A stretch of 64,000 nucleotides of DNA from Marchantia polymorpha subsp. ruderalis (taxonomy: Eukaryota; Streptophyta; Marchantiopsida; Marchantiales; Marchantiaceae). The notes under the pieces were generated by a model. The model was not told where the DNA came from. It did no database searches and saw only the letters and a list, made by a program, of their open reading frames with translations. The position numbers and the translations under genes were made by a program. Location of the stretch: NCBI GenBank assembly GCA_037833965.1, contig AP031354.1, forward strand, positions 9,216,001-9,280,000, read 5' to 3'. Below, in pieces: positions 44,644 through 55,225 of the stretch; position 1 is the stretch's first letter, and every line of letters starts with the position of its first letter.

Positions 44644-47472
44644 ATGTCGACGAGCGATAGTGTGGGAAACCTGAGTGCGAGAGCCACACGGAAACTCCGT
44701 CGAGATTCAGAAAAAGCCGTGGAAACAAAACGGCGAACTAAAAAGAAGACTCCCGGTGAGGACTCTGCAGAAAGATCGCCATCACCGACTACTGGGAGAC
44801 AAAGGCGTTCCAGTTCACCTACCGAGAGCATTGAGCTAACAGTTCTATTGGACATCCCGCCGACAGGAACTCTTCCTGAGTTTGGCCAACCTAGGATCAG
44901 TCCGTCGACAGGATCACCGATGGCAGAACATCAAGCCAATCTCCGCCAGGTGTTTTCCCAACCTACCACCAAACATTCGTATCCAAGATACACGGGAACG
45001 GGCGACGACGATGATGCAGATTCATACATAAAGCTCTTCGAGTCTGTTTCCATCGCCAATCGTGAGACCAGTGATGAAGACAGACTACGAATCTTTCCTA
45101 GCCTGCTACGCAGACGAGCGCGTAGCTGGTACAACCATGAGAGCACCGACCCCACTGGCATCCGGACCTGGGCTCAGCTCAAGGAAAAGTTTCTGAAGCG
45201 GTTCCGCGAACTCGGATATGACAGTCGAGTTCTGACCCGGCTTCGAAATCTTCGACGCGAGCGGAAGGAGAATCTTCGAGACTACACGGAGAGATTCCAA
45301 GACCTCCTAGATCGAATTCCGAAGACAGGCCCGGGAGAACCGTATTCGGTACAACAGGCAGTGGATTGGTATGTGACAGGGCTCTCAAGAGAAATGGAGA
45401 CCTTCTGTAGGAGAGGCAAGACTGACACAATCCAAGATGTGATAGCTTCCGCGGAGACCTTTGAGACGTCAACCCTTGACACTCGAAGACGCGACCGACG
45501 GTCGACGAAGAAGAAGTCGCAAGGCGGACGTCGGAAGAGAAGGAACTCGCCTTCCTCGACAGAAGAATCAAGCTCCTCCGAATCAAGTTCTTCCTCGGAA
45601 GAGGAAGAGGACTCGTCATCTTCAGAAGAAGAGAGACGGAAGAAGAAACGCAGTGCGATCAAGAAGAAGGATCGAGGTAAGGGAATCCCAGTGAAGACTC
45701 AAGGGGACATCACAGCCAAGGTAGACAACCTGGTGAAGAATTTTGCGGACCTGAAAGTTCATGTAGTGGGAGGCCAAGACCGACGTAAATCACCTGCGAG
45801 ACAACGAGCGAATCTCTGGTGTACTACGTGCGGACAGGTGGGACATGCCAACACGGAGTGCATGTCCGCGCGGCCATCTTACCCAGTGAATGCGGTCGAA
45901 TGGGCACCACAGTGGGAGAACCCCATGTATTATGCTGAGCCACCTATGTATTATGCTGAGCAGGTTGAGGACACCGCCTACTCGGTACAGACAGCTCCAG
46001 CTACAACTCCGAACCCACCGGTGCATATACCGCGCTTTGTTCCGAGGGAAATGGCGGGTACACTCCCACCAAGACGCATGGCACCTCCAGGCAATCACAA
46101 CCGACCTCGACCACAATTCGATGGTTGCTACAACTGCGGAGACATGGGGCATTACGCGCCAAGTTGTCCCCACCCGAGGAAGCCAATGGGGTATGCACCA
46201 TTGTGCAGCAATTGCAAGAAGTCCGGACATACAGCAGCTGAATGTGACCAGCCCCAAATCCCTAGGCCAGCCGTGCGTTTCGTATCAACACCGGGCAAGG
46301 AAGAAGTGCAAGTCAACCAGGTAGAACTGAGTCTGGACCCAGCTGAAGGAGACGAAGTATGGCCAGAGGAAGAAGTAATGTGCGGTCGGGTAGAAACCCG
46401 AAGTTCGAAGAGGAAAGGAGAAGGCCACGAGGACACTCGCCGCCTCGAGCGTAGGGAAGAGAGGAAGAAGTCTAAAGAAGTTAGAGAAGGCCAGAGGAGA
46501 AGGCCGGGTACACCTCCGGCTATGAGAAACACCCAGCCGGAGCAGAACTCAGAAAAGGCGGACAGGTATTCAGAAGAGTTCCGGACTCGAGATTACCTTC
46601 CGGACATCAAAGATGAGGTGAGTCACCTCATCAAGGAAGCACTGGGCGCCGGAATGACATCCGACGACCGGAAGGCAGTTAGGCCCCCTACACCCCTTCC
46701 GACCGCGAGTACAGGGAAACTTCCGGCTGTGACTTCCAACACTTCCTACGACATAGTGAAAGACATGGGGAGCCAGAGGGCAAATATTTCCTTCCACCAG
46801 TTGTTGGAAGACAATAAGACGTACAGGAGGATGCTGATGCTTTCGTTGCGCCGACCACGCAAACCCCGAAAAGAGAAACTTCCGGCTGTGTACAGAGTGG
46901 AAGGAGGAGACCTGGGACCTCCAGAGATCGAAGTAGAGATCGGAGGCTGCGTCATTCAGAAGGTACCAGTGGACTCCGGCTCGGGCGTGAATATCATGAC
47001 CGAGGAGACAGCGAACTCCTTGGGGTTCCAGACCTTCGAACCTACATCCCGAGTATTGCGACTGGCCGATCAAACACGCAGAATGCCACTAGGAATGTTG
47101 AGCAATGTGAGAACCAACATTGGAGGAGTGGACTTTCAACTGTCCTACATAATACTGCAACCTCTGATGAAGAAAGGTTATGATGTGCTGCTTGGCCGAC
47201 CGTGGCTATACGATGCCAAAGCAAGGTGTGACTGGAGTAGGAAGAGATTACAGTTCCGTAGCCCTGCGGACCCTCCGACTGTCATTACCGTACCATGGAC
47301 CAAGGTACCCCATGAGGGCGAAACACCTTCTACCACCTCCGGTTACACAACCGGAGGAGAGACCAGCTCATCATGCACTTCAGAGACCGAAACGTCGGAA
47401 GACTTTGTGGGCTACGTCACTTGCTGCTCTATTGAGGAGGAAGGTGACGCGGTAGATCCGGATGACGAATAG
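44644..47472 (+). CDS. Gypsy gag-protease, copy 2
   Basis: Translation identical to copy 1 over all 942 codons, including three zinc knuckles and the DSG protease site. It ends at UAG 47470-47472. Confidence 0.95.
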   Translation: MSTSDSVGNLSARATRKLRRDSEKAVETKRRTKKKTPGEDSAERSPSPTTGRQRRSSSPTESIELTVLLDIPPTGTLPEFGQPRISPSTGSPMAEHQANLRQVFSQPTTKHSYPRYTGTGDDDDADSYIKLFESVSIANRETSDEDRLRIFPSLLRRRARSWYNHESTDPTGIRTWAQLKEKFLKRFRELGYDSRVLTRLRNLRRERKENLRDYTERFQDLLDRIPKTGPGEPYSVQQAVDWYVTGLSREMETFCRRGKTDTIQDVIASAETFETSTLDTRRRDRRSTKKKSQGGRRKRRNSPSSTEESSSSESSSSSEEEEDSSSSEEERRKKKRSAIKKKDRGKGIPVKTQGDITAKVDNLVKNFADLKVHVVGGQDRRKSPARQRANLWCTTCGQVGHANTECMSARPSYPVNAVEWAPQWENPMYYAEPPMYYAEQVEDTAYSVQTAPATTPNPPVHIPRFVPREMAGTLPPRRMAPPGNHNRPRPQFDGCYNCGDMGHYAPSCPHPRKPMGYAPLCSNCKKSGHTAAECDQPQIPRPAVRFVSTPGKEEVQVNQVELSLDPAEGDEVWPEEEVMCGRVETRSSKRKGEGHEDTRRLERREERKKSKEVREGQRRRPGTPPAMRNTQPEQNSEKADRYSEEFRTRDYLPDIKDEVSHLIKEALGAGMTSDDRKAVRPPTPLPTASTGKLPAVTSNTSYDIVKDMGSQRANISFHQLLEDNKTYRRMLMLSLRRPRKPRKEKLPAVYRVEGGDLGPPEIEVEIGGCVIQKVPVDSGSGVNIMTEETANSLGFQTFEPTSRVLRLADQTRRMPLGMLSNVRTNIGGVDFQLSYIILQPLMKKGYDVLLGRPWLYDAKARCDWSRKRLQFRSPADPPTVITVPWTKVPHEGETPSTTSGYTTGGETSSSCTSETETSEDFVGYVTCCSIEEEGDAVDPDDE

Positions 47473-47478
47473 CAACTA
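47470..47478 (+). promoter_or_regulatory. Leaky stop UAG CAA CUA, copy 2
   Basis: Same stop and 3' context as at 36814-36822. Confidence 0.78.
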
Positions 47479-50313
47479 GCAGCCGGACTGGGCAGAAGCG
47501 AGATCAGTCACACAGAGGGGATTGTTGACCCGAGTGATTGCTGCGAACTGCAGCTCAGTCCAGGTAAAGGCTTGAAGGTGTCAAGCCAGGTACAAGGAGA
47601 AGAGTTGAACAGGGTACAGGCGTTTCTTCGCCAGTATGAGGATGTCTTCGCATGGAAGATTGAAGACATGAAAGGCATACCTGCAAGGTATGGAGAGCAC
47701 AGGATCGACTTGTTGGACGAGGCAGTTCCGGTTCGCCAACGCCAATACAGGCTCAACCCAAAATATTCATTATTGGTGAAGGACGAAATCGATAAGTACC
47801 TGAGCGCAGGAATCATCTACCCGGTACTCAGTAGCGAGTGGGTGTCGCCTATCGTGATCGTGCCCAAGAAACTGACGGGTAAGATCCGGGTGTGTCAGGA
47901 CTTCCGGAAGCTGAACGCAGCAACGAGGAAGGACCATCACCCTCTTCCTTTCACGGACTCTATTTTAGACCATGTAGCAGGGCATGAATGCTACAGTTTC
48001 CTAGACGGATTCTCCGGCTACAACCAGGTGTCCATCAGGGAACAGGACAAGGACAAAACAACCTTCACGACCGACTGGGGAACCTATGCTTATCACAAGA
48101 TGCCGTTCGGTCTGTGCAACGCGCCAGCGACGTTCCAGCGGATGATGACAAACATCTTCCAAGAGCACCTGAGGAAGTTCCTAGAAATTTTCATCGACGA
48201 CTTTTGTGTCTTCGGTAAGAGGTCGGAGCACCTTAACCATCTTCGGCAAACGTTCGACAGGTGTAGGGAAAGCAGCTTGTCCTTACACCCTGAGAAATGT
48301 TTTTTTTTCATGACCAGCGGAATCCTGCTAGGGCACCGAGTTTCGTCCGATGGCATTGCAGTGGATGTAGAGAAGGTGAAGATTATTCTCGAACTGCAGC
48401 CGCCAACGAATCTGCGTGAGTTGAGGGCCTTCCTTGGTCATGTAGGTTATTACAGAAGGTTCATAAATATGTACGCCATCTTGGCAGCCGATCTGACGAA
48501 GCTGCTTAAGAAGGATGAACCCTATGTGTGGGGCAAGGAGCAACAGCTGGCCTTTGAAACGCTCAAAGCCAAACTGACGACTGCTCCGGTTCTGAGAAGT
48601 CCGGATTGGAACAGACCTTTCCATGTCTATGTAGACACGTCGGCGTTTGCAATCGGGGTGGTTCTCAGTCAGAAGGATGACAACAAGAAAGACTACCCGA
48701 TTTACTTCGCTAGTCGTCAGTTGTCAGCAGCAGAGAAGAAGTACACGACAACTGAGAGGGAGGCGTTGGGAATGGTGTACTCCTGCAAGAAGTTCCGACA
48801 TTATTTGATCTGCTATGAGTTCGTGTTTCATGTAGATCATTACGCCTTACAGCACCTGGTGAAGAAGGCGGATCTGTCCGGACGAATTGCCAGGTGGGTA
48901 CTACTGCTGCAGGAATTCACCTACACTGTACAGACACGGAAAGGCGTTCACCATGAGAACGCAGACTACCTCTCCCGACTATGGACCGAACCCATAGAGG
49001 AGGAAGTAGTGGATGATTTTCCCGACGAACAACTTTTTCAGTTGTCCGCCAGCCATGAGTCCAGGTACGCGGACTTATACAGGTTTCTGCTCACACTCCA
49101 ATGTCCGGAAGGATTGGATGCGGAGCAGCGCACAGTCTTCGTTCATAAAGCGGGACCTTACCAGCTTCAACAGGGGGTCTTGTTCAAGAAAATGGCAGAC
49201 GAGAGGTTGTGCAGATGTCTAGAGGAGTCTGAAGTACCGCGAGTTGTCAAAGCCATGCACACAGAAGACGCTGGTGGTCACTACGCCACCAGAAACACAG
49301 TGACCAAAATTGTGAATGCAGGATACTGGTGGCCGACGATGTTCAAAGATGTACACGACTACGTTCGCAAATGCGACAGCTGCCAGAGAACGGGAAGGCC
49401 GACTCCGACCACGAGATGGCCTCTTACACCAATCATGCCATTGGCACCATTTGAAAAATGGGGGATCGACTTCGTGGGACCAATACAACCTGTCACTAAA
49501 GGCACGCGCAGGCGCTACATATTGGTAGCAACAGACTATGCGACCAAGATGGTGGAGGCAGAAGCCACAAGGCACGACGACGCAGCCGCAGTAGCACGGT
49601 TCCTATTCGAATCAATCATCACACGCTACGGGTGCCCCCTAGAAATAGTCAGTGACAGAGGGACGCACTTTCTGAATCAGGTGATAGAGAGTTTGACGCG
49701 GCACTTCCAGATTAAGCATCGAAAGACTACTCCTTACAACCCCAAGGCAAATGGTCTGACAGAGAAGTCCAATGGATTACTCTGTAAGATACTCCTCAAG
49801 GTAACTGTAAACCATGCTCATGACTGGGACACCAAGCTACCGGCCGCCTTATGGGCATATAGAACGGCAGAAAAAGTCACCACCAGGCAAACACCTTACT
49901 TCCTAGTTTATGGGCAGCATCCGATCTTACCCATCGAATTCGAGATACCTACCAAGAGGACCTTAGATCAGAGAAGGCTGGACGCGGAAGAAAGTCAGGC
50001 ATATCGACTGCAAGAGGTAATGGCACTGGAGGAAAGACGTCAAGAGGCCGAAGATCGAACAAAGCAATTACAACTCAGGCGGAAGGAGAAGTACGATCGA
50101 AGACTCAAACCAGTACTGCTGGAGAAGGGCGATTTGGCTCTGCTATACGATAGCAGACATGCTAGATTTCCAGGCAAGCTCCACTTGAGGTGGATGGGAC
50201 CTTACAAGGTGATAGAAGTTTTTCCAAATGGATCCATCCAACTCGCAGATCTCACGGGAGAATGGTTAGGCACCCGCGTGAACGGATGGCGTCTGAAGAA
50301 ATACCACGTGTAA
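47473..50313 (+). CDS. Gypsy pol, copy 2
   Basis: Translation identical to copy 1 from 47572 to the stop; all RT, RNase H and integrase catalytic residues are present. Open back to the leaky UAG. Confidence 0.95.
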   Translation, partial: QLAAGLGRSEISHTEGIVDPSDCCELQLSPGKGLKVSSQVQGEELNRVQAFLRQYEDVFAWKIEDMKGIPARYGEHRIDLLDEAVPVRQRQYRLNPKYSLLVKDEIDKYLSAGIIYPVLSSEWVSPIVIVPKKLTGKIRVCQDFRKLNAATRKDHHPLPFTDSILDHVAGHECYSFLDGFSGYNQVSIREQDKDKTTFTTDWGTYAYHKMPFGLCNAPATFQRMMTNIFQEHLRKFLEIFIDDFCVFGKRSEHLNHLRQTFDRCRESSLSLHPEKCFFFMTSGILLGHRVSSDGIAVDVEKVKIILELQPPTNLRELRAFLGHVGYYRRFINMYAILAADLTKLLKKDEPYVWGKEQQLAFETLKAKLTTAPVLRSPDWNRPFHVYVDTSAFAIGVVLSQKDDNKKDYPIYFASRQLSAAEKKYTTTEREALGMVYSCKKFRHYLICYEFVFHVDHYALQHLVKKADLSGRIARWVLLLQEFTYTVQTRKGVHHENADYLSRLWTEPIEEEVVDDFPDEQLFQLSASHESRYADLYRFLLTLQCPEGLDAEQRTVFVHKAGPYQLQQGVLFKKMADERLCRCLEESEVPRVVKAMHTEDAGGHYATRNTVTKIVNAGYWWPTMFKDVHDYVRKCDSCQRTGRPTPTTRWPLTPIMPLAPFEKWGIDFVGPIQPVTKGTRRRYILVATDYATKMVEAEATRHDDAAAVARFLFESIITRYGCPLEIVSDRGTHFLNQVIESLTRHFQIKHRKTTPYNPKANGLTEKSNGLLCKILLKVTVNHAHDWDTKLPAALWAYRTAEKVTTRQTPYFLVYGQHPILPIEFEIPTKRTLDQRRLDAEESQAYRLQEVMALEERRQEAEDRTKQLQLRRKEKYDRRLKPVLLEKGDLALLYDSRHARFPGKLHLRWMGPYKVIEVFPNGSIQLADLTGEWLGTRVNGWRLKKYHV

Positions 50314-50350
50314 ATGTTCGCGTGGGCGCTCACAATTGAGGAGGGGGGCA

Positions 50351-53300
50351 TGTGGTAACACGCTTTTTGTTTTTTTGCAGAATTTAAACAATTTTAGAAA
50401 ACTAGTACCAAAGCAGTGTTTGTAGCTAGAGAAGGGTACGCTAAATAGAGTGGATTGATGAGATCGTCACGAGGGCACAAAGAATCACGTAGTCGGATGT
50501 ACCAACGCCAACGTCTTCGGCGCCTTCGGCAAAAGCTTCTTTTTGAGGTGTCTCTACTCACGCGCCTTTAGCGTATAAGGAAGCTACGCTTCCGGCGCAG
50601 ACACCCCAGGAGGAGGTTTTGCTAAAGACGTCAGGAGAAGGGCCCGGACCTCTAAAGGCATCCGACCATGAGTGCGCCTTCGGCGAAGCGCCGCTAGCGC
50701 GGAAAGGGAAAACCTTCATAACAATCGGGATACACGGTAGATCCAGTTGGTTGAAGTTGCATTAGAAAGAGCTCGGGACGCTCGTTCTAACGAGTCCAAG
50801 AGCGCCGGAGATGGATCAGGAATGGAGAAGTTATGAGCGTCGGAAAACTCGTAGCCGGACATGCGCCGTTCGCGCTAGGGTTCACAGCCGGAAAGGATTC
50901 CCGTACGCCCTCGGCGATGCGCCTTCGGCGGAATCACGCGCTCACAGGAGGAAACCAACTCAGAGTCGGAAGCGCCCTTGGCGGCTGTTCATGGAAGGAA
51001 AGCGCCGGTCGGATGTACGCCTCCGACGTGGCGCTGACGGCCGGATGCGCTGGCATGAGTTGCGCTGACGGATATGCGCTGGCAGCAACGGACGAGGCAT
51101 AAAGGACAAAATAGGCGGTACGACTGCGCGCCGGCGTAATTCGCTCCGGCTGGATGTGCGCCTCCAGCAAGGCGCCGACGAATAATGAACGCGCCAGCGG
51201 CGACACGCCTCCGGAGAAGGGCGGGTTAGGAAAAGACAACAGGGCCGACGTATACCCTGCAGCGGACTCGAGTCCGGAAGGTGGCGGCGGCGGGAGAATT
51301 CAACGTTTAAGCATGCGAATGCGCGCAATGCGGGGACGTGAATTCGCGCATGCAAAGAGCGAACCGTTAAGCCGTATAGCCGGCTGCGTACGTTGCAACC
51401 AGTAAGAACGTTGGACGTTCTTGAAATCGGAGAAGAAAAGACTGCGCTCCAGTCTCATTCCCTCATTCTTGACTTTGCAATTTCCAGTTCCAAGATTACG
51501 CGCAAGGGCGGAGCGACCTGCAGTGAGAGTAGAGAGTGCGGAGACGAGTTGCACAAGGATCTTGGCGGACCTTGAAAGAATTGGGAGTAGCGATCTTGAA
51601 CGAGCGCAGAGAGAGTGAGCAGTCAGTGCTTGAGTGGCCGACGTGCAGTGGCGATTGCGAGAGAGTGAGCGAAAGGGAGAACGTTTGTGTGTGCAGGCAA
51701 CGCGATGTCGAAGGTTCCCCAACTGCGAGTGTCTCCACTCAGGGTGCCGCAGATCGGTCTACGCGCATTTCAAGATGTGCTGACGAGGCTGAAGCTCGAT
51801 TTTCTCCTCTGGGGGTGGAATTGGACGTGTCCGGAGATGGTGCGCGAGTATCTGCAAGAGAGACACAAGCCTTCTCGCGGATTTCGCCCACACCCAGAGA
51901 GATGGGAAATTTGCAATTGGGCGCAGGTGTTGGGTAGGTGTGCCGGCGAGGAAGGGGATCTCCTCTTCGAGGCCGACAGCGTGAAAGTGTCCCAGGAGGA
52001 AGAAGTCTCTTACAATGAGCTCTTCAAGGTGGCTAGACATCCCAAGAACGGTTTCCGGACTCGGGATTACAAGGATCGATTGCGGAGAAATGTCGCGACA
52101 GCATTGCTGCAGATATTGCAGCCGACCAAGACCGCTTACATGCATGGTTGGCAGGTAGAGTTCGTGGAGCTAGTGTTGTCAGGAGCTCCGGTGCATTGGG
52201 CACGGCTCCTGTGGAAGGTGACGCGCCAACATGCGCAAGAAGAGAGGGGAGGAACGCTCAATCATCTATCGCCTTACTTAATCGTGTTTTACCGGGCGAT
52301 GGGATGTTTGACGAATGCTGAGAAAACTCGGTTTCCGCAGCTGAGCCGGTCGTATCCAGGTAGATATTCGAGGGAGGCCGAAGTAGACACGGATCCGGAC
52401 GAGGAACCTGCCAGTACGCCTCCGGCTCCGGCTCCAGCCAGAGCAGCAGAAGAACGTCGAAGTGAGCGCATTCCGCGCAAGCGGAAGTGGGATGAGAGAC
52501 CTGAGGACAGGCAGCCGGAAGTACCAGCTGCGCCGACTCGTGGTCGGCCCACCCCCGAGCCTCATAGTCGACCAAAACAGAGGGCACGCAGAATGCCAAC
52601 TGTTACTGAGGAGACCAGGCGAACTCCGACCCGGCGGAATCTCACACAGGAAGAGATAATCGCTCAGGTCCTAGGGAAGACGGCAGAAACCTCTGCACAG
52701 AAGGCACCACGGCCTTCGGGAGGAGATGGAAGGACTGACAGCCGGCCGACTGCGAGTCGGATGACTGAAGGTCGACAAGCGGAAGGAAGGCCAACTGAAC
52801 GGCGCGTTGAACCGGACAGCAGGCCGGAAGCGGAAGAGAGTTTGGCTGACGAGCCAACAATCCTCAGAGGGTCGTCTTCGGCGGAAGGCACTTCTGGAAG
52901 AACGCCCCCAACAAGCAGGCCAAGTGGAGTCAAGACGCGCAGGGTGTATCCGACTCCCAGTCGGACAACTGCTGGTCGGCCGACTGCGAGTCGGACAACA
53001 GAGAGTCAGCCGGATTCGCCGACTGCGAGACGGATGGGGCCAACGACCAGTGTGCGGACGCCTTCGGCGGACGCACCTTCAGCAAGGACACCTTCCGCGC
53101 AGATTGCGCCGGAAGGACAGGCAGCAGAAGCGGGCGGTGCAAGAGTGACAAAAGTCACTGCGGCGTCGACCCCTTCACAAACCGAAGATCGAGCCGACAC
53201 AGGGGCTCAAGCAGTGGGATCTCCCACTGCCCTGGATATTTTAGCAGGCAGTGGAGCAGCAGTCGCAGCAGAAGCTGCTGCGCGCCACAGTTCCAGGGAG

Positions 53301-55220
53301 TCGCCAAGGGATTCGGTGGCGACTGAGATCCTCGAGACTGAGGATGAGACGAGCTCGGAAGAGCAAGAAGAGGATTCGGTGCAGAAAACGCCAACAGGGG
53401 TGCTGTGCGAACAGATAGTTCCACTCCTGCGATATCTGGATCGCAAGACATCCAAATACGCAAGTGCCTTAAAACCGCAGTCTTATGTGGAGACAATCAG
53501 GCGAAGGACGAGGAGCAAGGTGGCAAGGTGGGCCTCTAGATGCGGAGTATATGTGGATAGGAACACCGCCCTCCGACAACACCTGGCGGTCACCCAGAAG
53601 CTGTACCAAGCCTTGCAGCAGCAGAAGGAGGATGCGGCGACGAAGAGTCAGGCGGAGGCCGAACTAATACGGGCAAAGATCGAGTCGGAACTGCAGGAGG
53701 AGCGGAGACAGAACAAAGTCCTAGCAGCCGAGCTTGCGCGCCAGACGCGCGCCTTAGAGGAAAGTCAACGAGCCCGCAAGGAGGATGAGGAGTTGTTGTG
53801 CAACTTGCAAACCGAGTGCTCGGATTTGAGGGCACAACGTGCGGATTTAGAAATGCAGCTGGCAGAGGTGGAGAGCAGCTGCAGGGTACGAGGAGAGTTG
53901 GCGGCACGGGTGACTCGTTGTCTAAACGGATACACCCATTGGGAGGTGGCAGCTCAAGAGAGGGTTACACTCAGGGAGTTCGAGCTTCGGGCGGCGGCAT
54001 TGACGGAAGGTGACAGTCGGAGTCGGCGGCGAGTGGCAAGAAAATTAGAAACCTTCTTGTCGGGTGCGCGCGACACTATGGCGCACTTGCAGTCGGAAGT
54101 CACCACAGCGCTCCGACGCCTGGGGTTACGCAGCCGGTCGGAAGACTGGCAAGGTAGAGACAGTAAGCGGAGCAGTCCGGCGCGCAGGAGGCGCAGCACC
54201 GGATCTGCTGAGTGCAGTAGAGTAGTTTGGTTTCGCGCAGATGCTGCGAGTGGTAGATAGGATAGCGTAGTGCTAGTTAGGATCTTTTGAGAGTATAAAG
54301 TAGATCAAGGCGTTTTGCCTTGGGACTCTTCCAGTTTCGGAAGTGCAGATCAGGAACTCACTTTCTTGGCGTGTTTGTGCATTTTGGTCCTGGCACCACG
54401 TAGAGAAGCTGCAGCATAGCGAAGTTACCGTATGTTGTAGTTGAAGGCCTTCGGCTGAATGTTCAGAGCTAGTACCCGGTTAGAGACTTGAGTAGTGCGG
54501 ATCTGCACCTGCGGGTGATTTCTGATACTCAGAGCCGGCTGCGAGTTAGATACTTGAACAGTTCCCCCTTACTCCTTCGGGTGACATATCCTGATTGTAC
54601 TCCTACGGGAAGTTTCCCCTGAATGCCAATGTGAAGTTTCATTACTTCGTGTAAACCTTGGTTTGTAATTCAGGTTGTGTGTGTGTTACTGGATCGTGTT
54701 TTCAGTAAGTTCTCAGTCGGGTCTGCACTCCCTGCGTTTTGTGTGATAGTCGAGGGTGACGTCCACGGCGTACGTAGAGGCTTCGTTCCGAAGTGAGAAG
54801 TCCAGTCCGGGTACCCCCGCTAGTTCCTGGCGGAAGGGCAGTAAAAGCCGGAGTGGGAGGCACTTCCTGCAGAACCTCTGAGTGAACTTGCGAGACACTT
54901 TCCTCCTGAAATCCGAAGCGGAGGTCCTGACCGACCTCCGAGTTGTGCTTTTTGCCAGTTTCAGGTGTGTGTGTGTGTGTGTGTTGAGTGACCAAGCTGT
55001 ACCGTGCATCCTCCGAGCATCCTCCGAGTCGAGTTCCTCCTCCGAGTCGAGCCTCCGAGTCGAGCACTACAGTATTTCTGGGAGTGACAGTCGCCTAGAA
55101 TTCAAACTCTACCAAAAGTCTGTTAAATGTGACACTTTTACTCTGTGTGTTGCCTCTGTCCCTGTGGGTTCGATCTTTTTACCACCATACTGCAGTTTTA
55201 GCCTTTGGTGGGTTATTACA
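50351..55220 (+). repeat. Gypsy LTR 3 (4870 bp)
   Basis: Four bases longer than LTRs 1 and 2 because the GT run near 54964 has two extra units. It also has three substitutions in 55029-55069 (two within the TCGAGTTCC stretch, one G-to-A near 55069). No other difference was noticed by eye. It ends TTATTACA at 55220, next to GTATT. Confidence 0.95.
51705..54260 (+). CDS. U3 ORF, copy in LTR 3
   Basis: 851 codons, translation identical to the other two copies. Confidence 0.85.
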   Translation: MSKVPQLRVSPLRVPQIGLRAFQDVLTRLKLDFLLWGWNWTCPEMVREYLQERHKPSRGFRPHPERWEICNWAQVLGRCAGEEGDLLFEADSVKVSQEEEVSYNELFKVARHPKNGFRTRDYKDRLRRNVATALLQILQPTKTAYMHGWQVEFVELVLSGAPVHWARLLWKVTRQHAQEERGGTLNHLSPYLIVFYRAMGCLTNAEKTRFPQLSRSYPGRYSREAEVDTDPDEEPASTPPAPAPARAAEERRSERIPRKRKWDERPEDRQPEVPAAPTRGRPTPEPHSRPKQRARRMPTVTEETRRTPTRRNLTQEEIIAQVLGKTAETSAQKAPRPSGGDGRTDSRPTASRMTEGRQAEGRPTERRVEPDSRPEAEESLADEPTILRGSSSAEGTSGRTPPTSRPSGVKTRRVYPTPSRTTAGRPTASRTTESQPDSPTARRMGPTTSVRTPSADAPSARTPSAQIAPEGQAAEAGGARVTKVTAASTPSQTEDRADTGAQAVGSPTALDILAGSGAAVAAEAAARHSSRESPRDSVATEILETEDETSSEEQEEDSVQKTPTGVLCEQIVPLLRYLDRKTSKYASALKPQSYVETIRRRTRSKVARWASRCGVYVDRNTALRQHLAVTQKLYQALQQQKEDAATKSQAEAELIRAKIESELQEERRQNKVLAAELARQTRALEESQRARKEDEELLCNLQTECSDLRAQRADLEMQLAEVESSCRVRGELAARVTRCLNGYTHWEVAAQERVTLREFELRAAALTEGDSRSRRRVARKLETFLSGARDTMAHLQSEVTTALRRLGLRSRSEDWQGRDSKRSSPARRRRSTGSAECSRVVWFRADAASGR

Positions 55221-55225
55221 GTATT
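55221..55225. other. Target site duplication, right copy
   Basis: GTATT directly after the array; matches 29034-29038. Confidence 0.92.

Larger units (their letters stand above)
29039..55220 (+). mobile_element. Tandem Gypsy retrotransposon array, LTR-internal-LTR-internal-LTR
   Basis: Three LTRs (29039-33904, 39695-44560, 50351-55220) and two internal regions (33905-39694, 44561-50350, 5790 bp each) in direct orientation, period 10,656 bp. The whole block, not each unit, is flanked by GTATT. The LTR ends are TGTGGTAAC and GTTATTACA, an imperfect inverted repeat. Integrase lies after RT and RNase H (Gypsy order). There is no chromodomain, and the tRNA-Asp-like primer site suggests the non-chromovirus (Athila/Tat) side. 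All coding frames are open, and corresponding proteins are identical between copies, so the insertion is very young. It interrupts an RLP exon. Confidence 0.96.

Noticed and set aside
29039-55220. Three independent Gypsy insertions
   Set aside because: Adjacent LTRs are shared, offsets are constant and only one target duplication pair exists.
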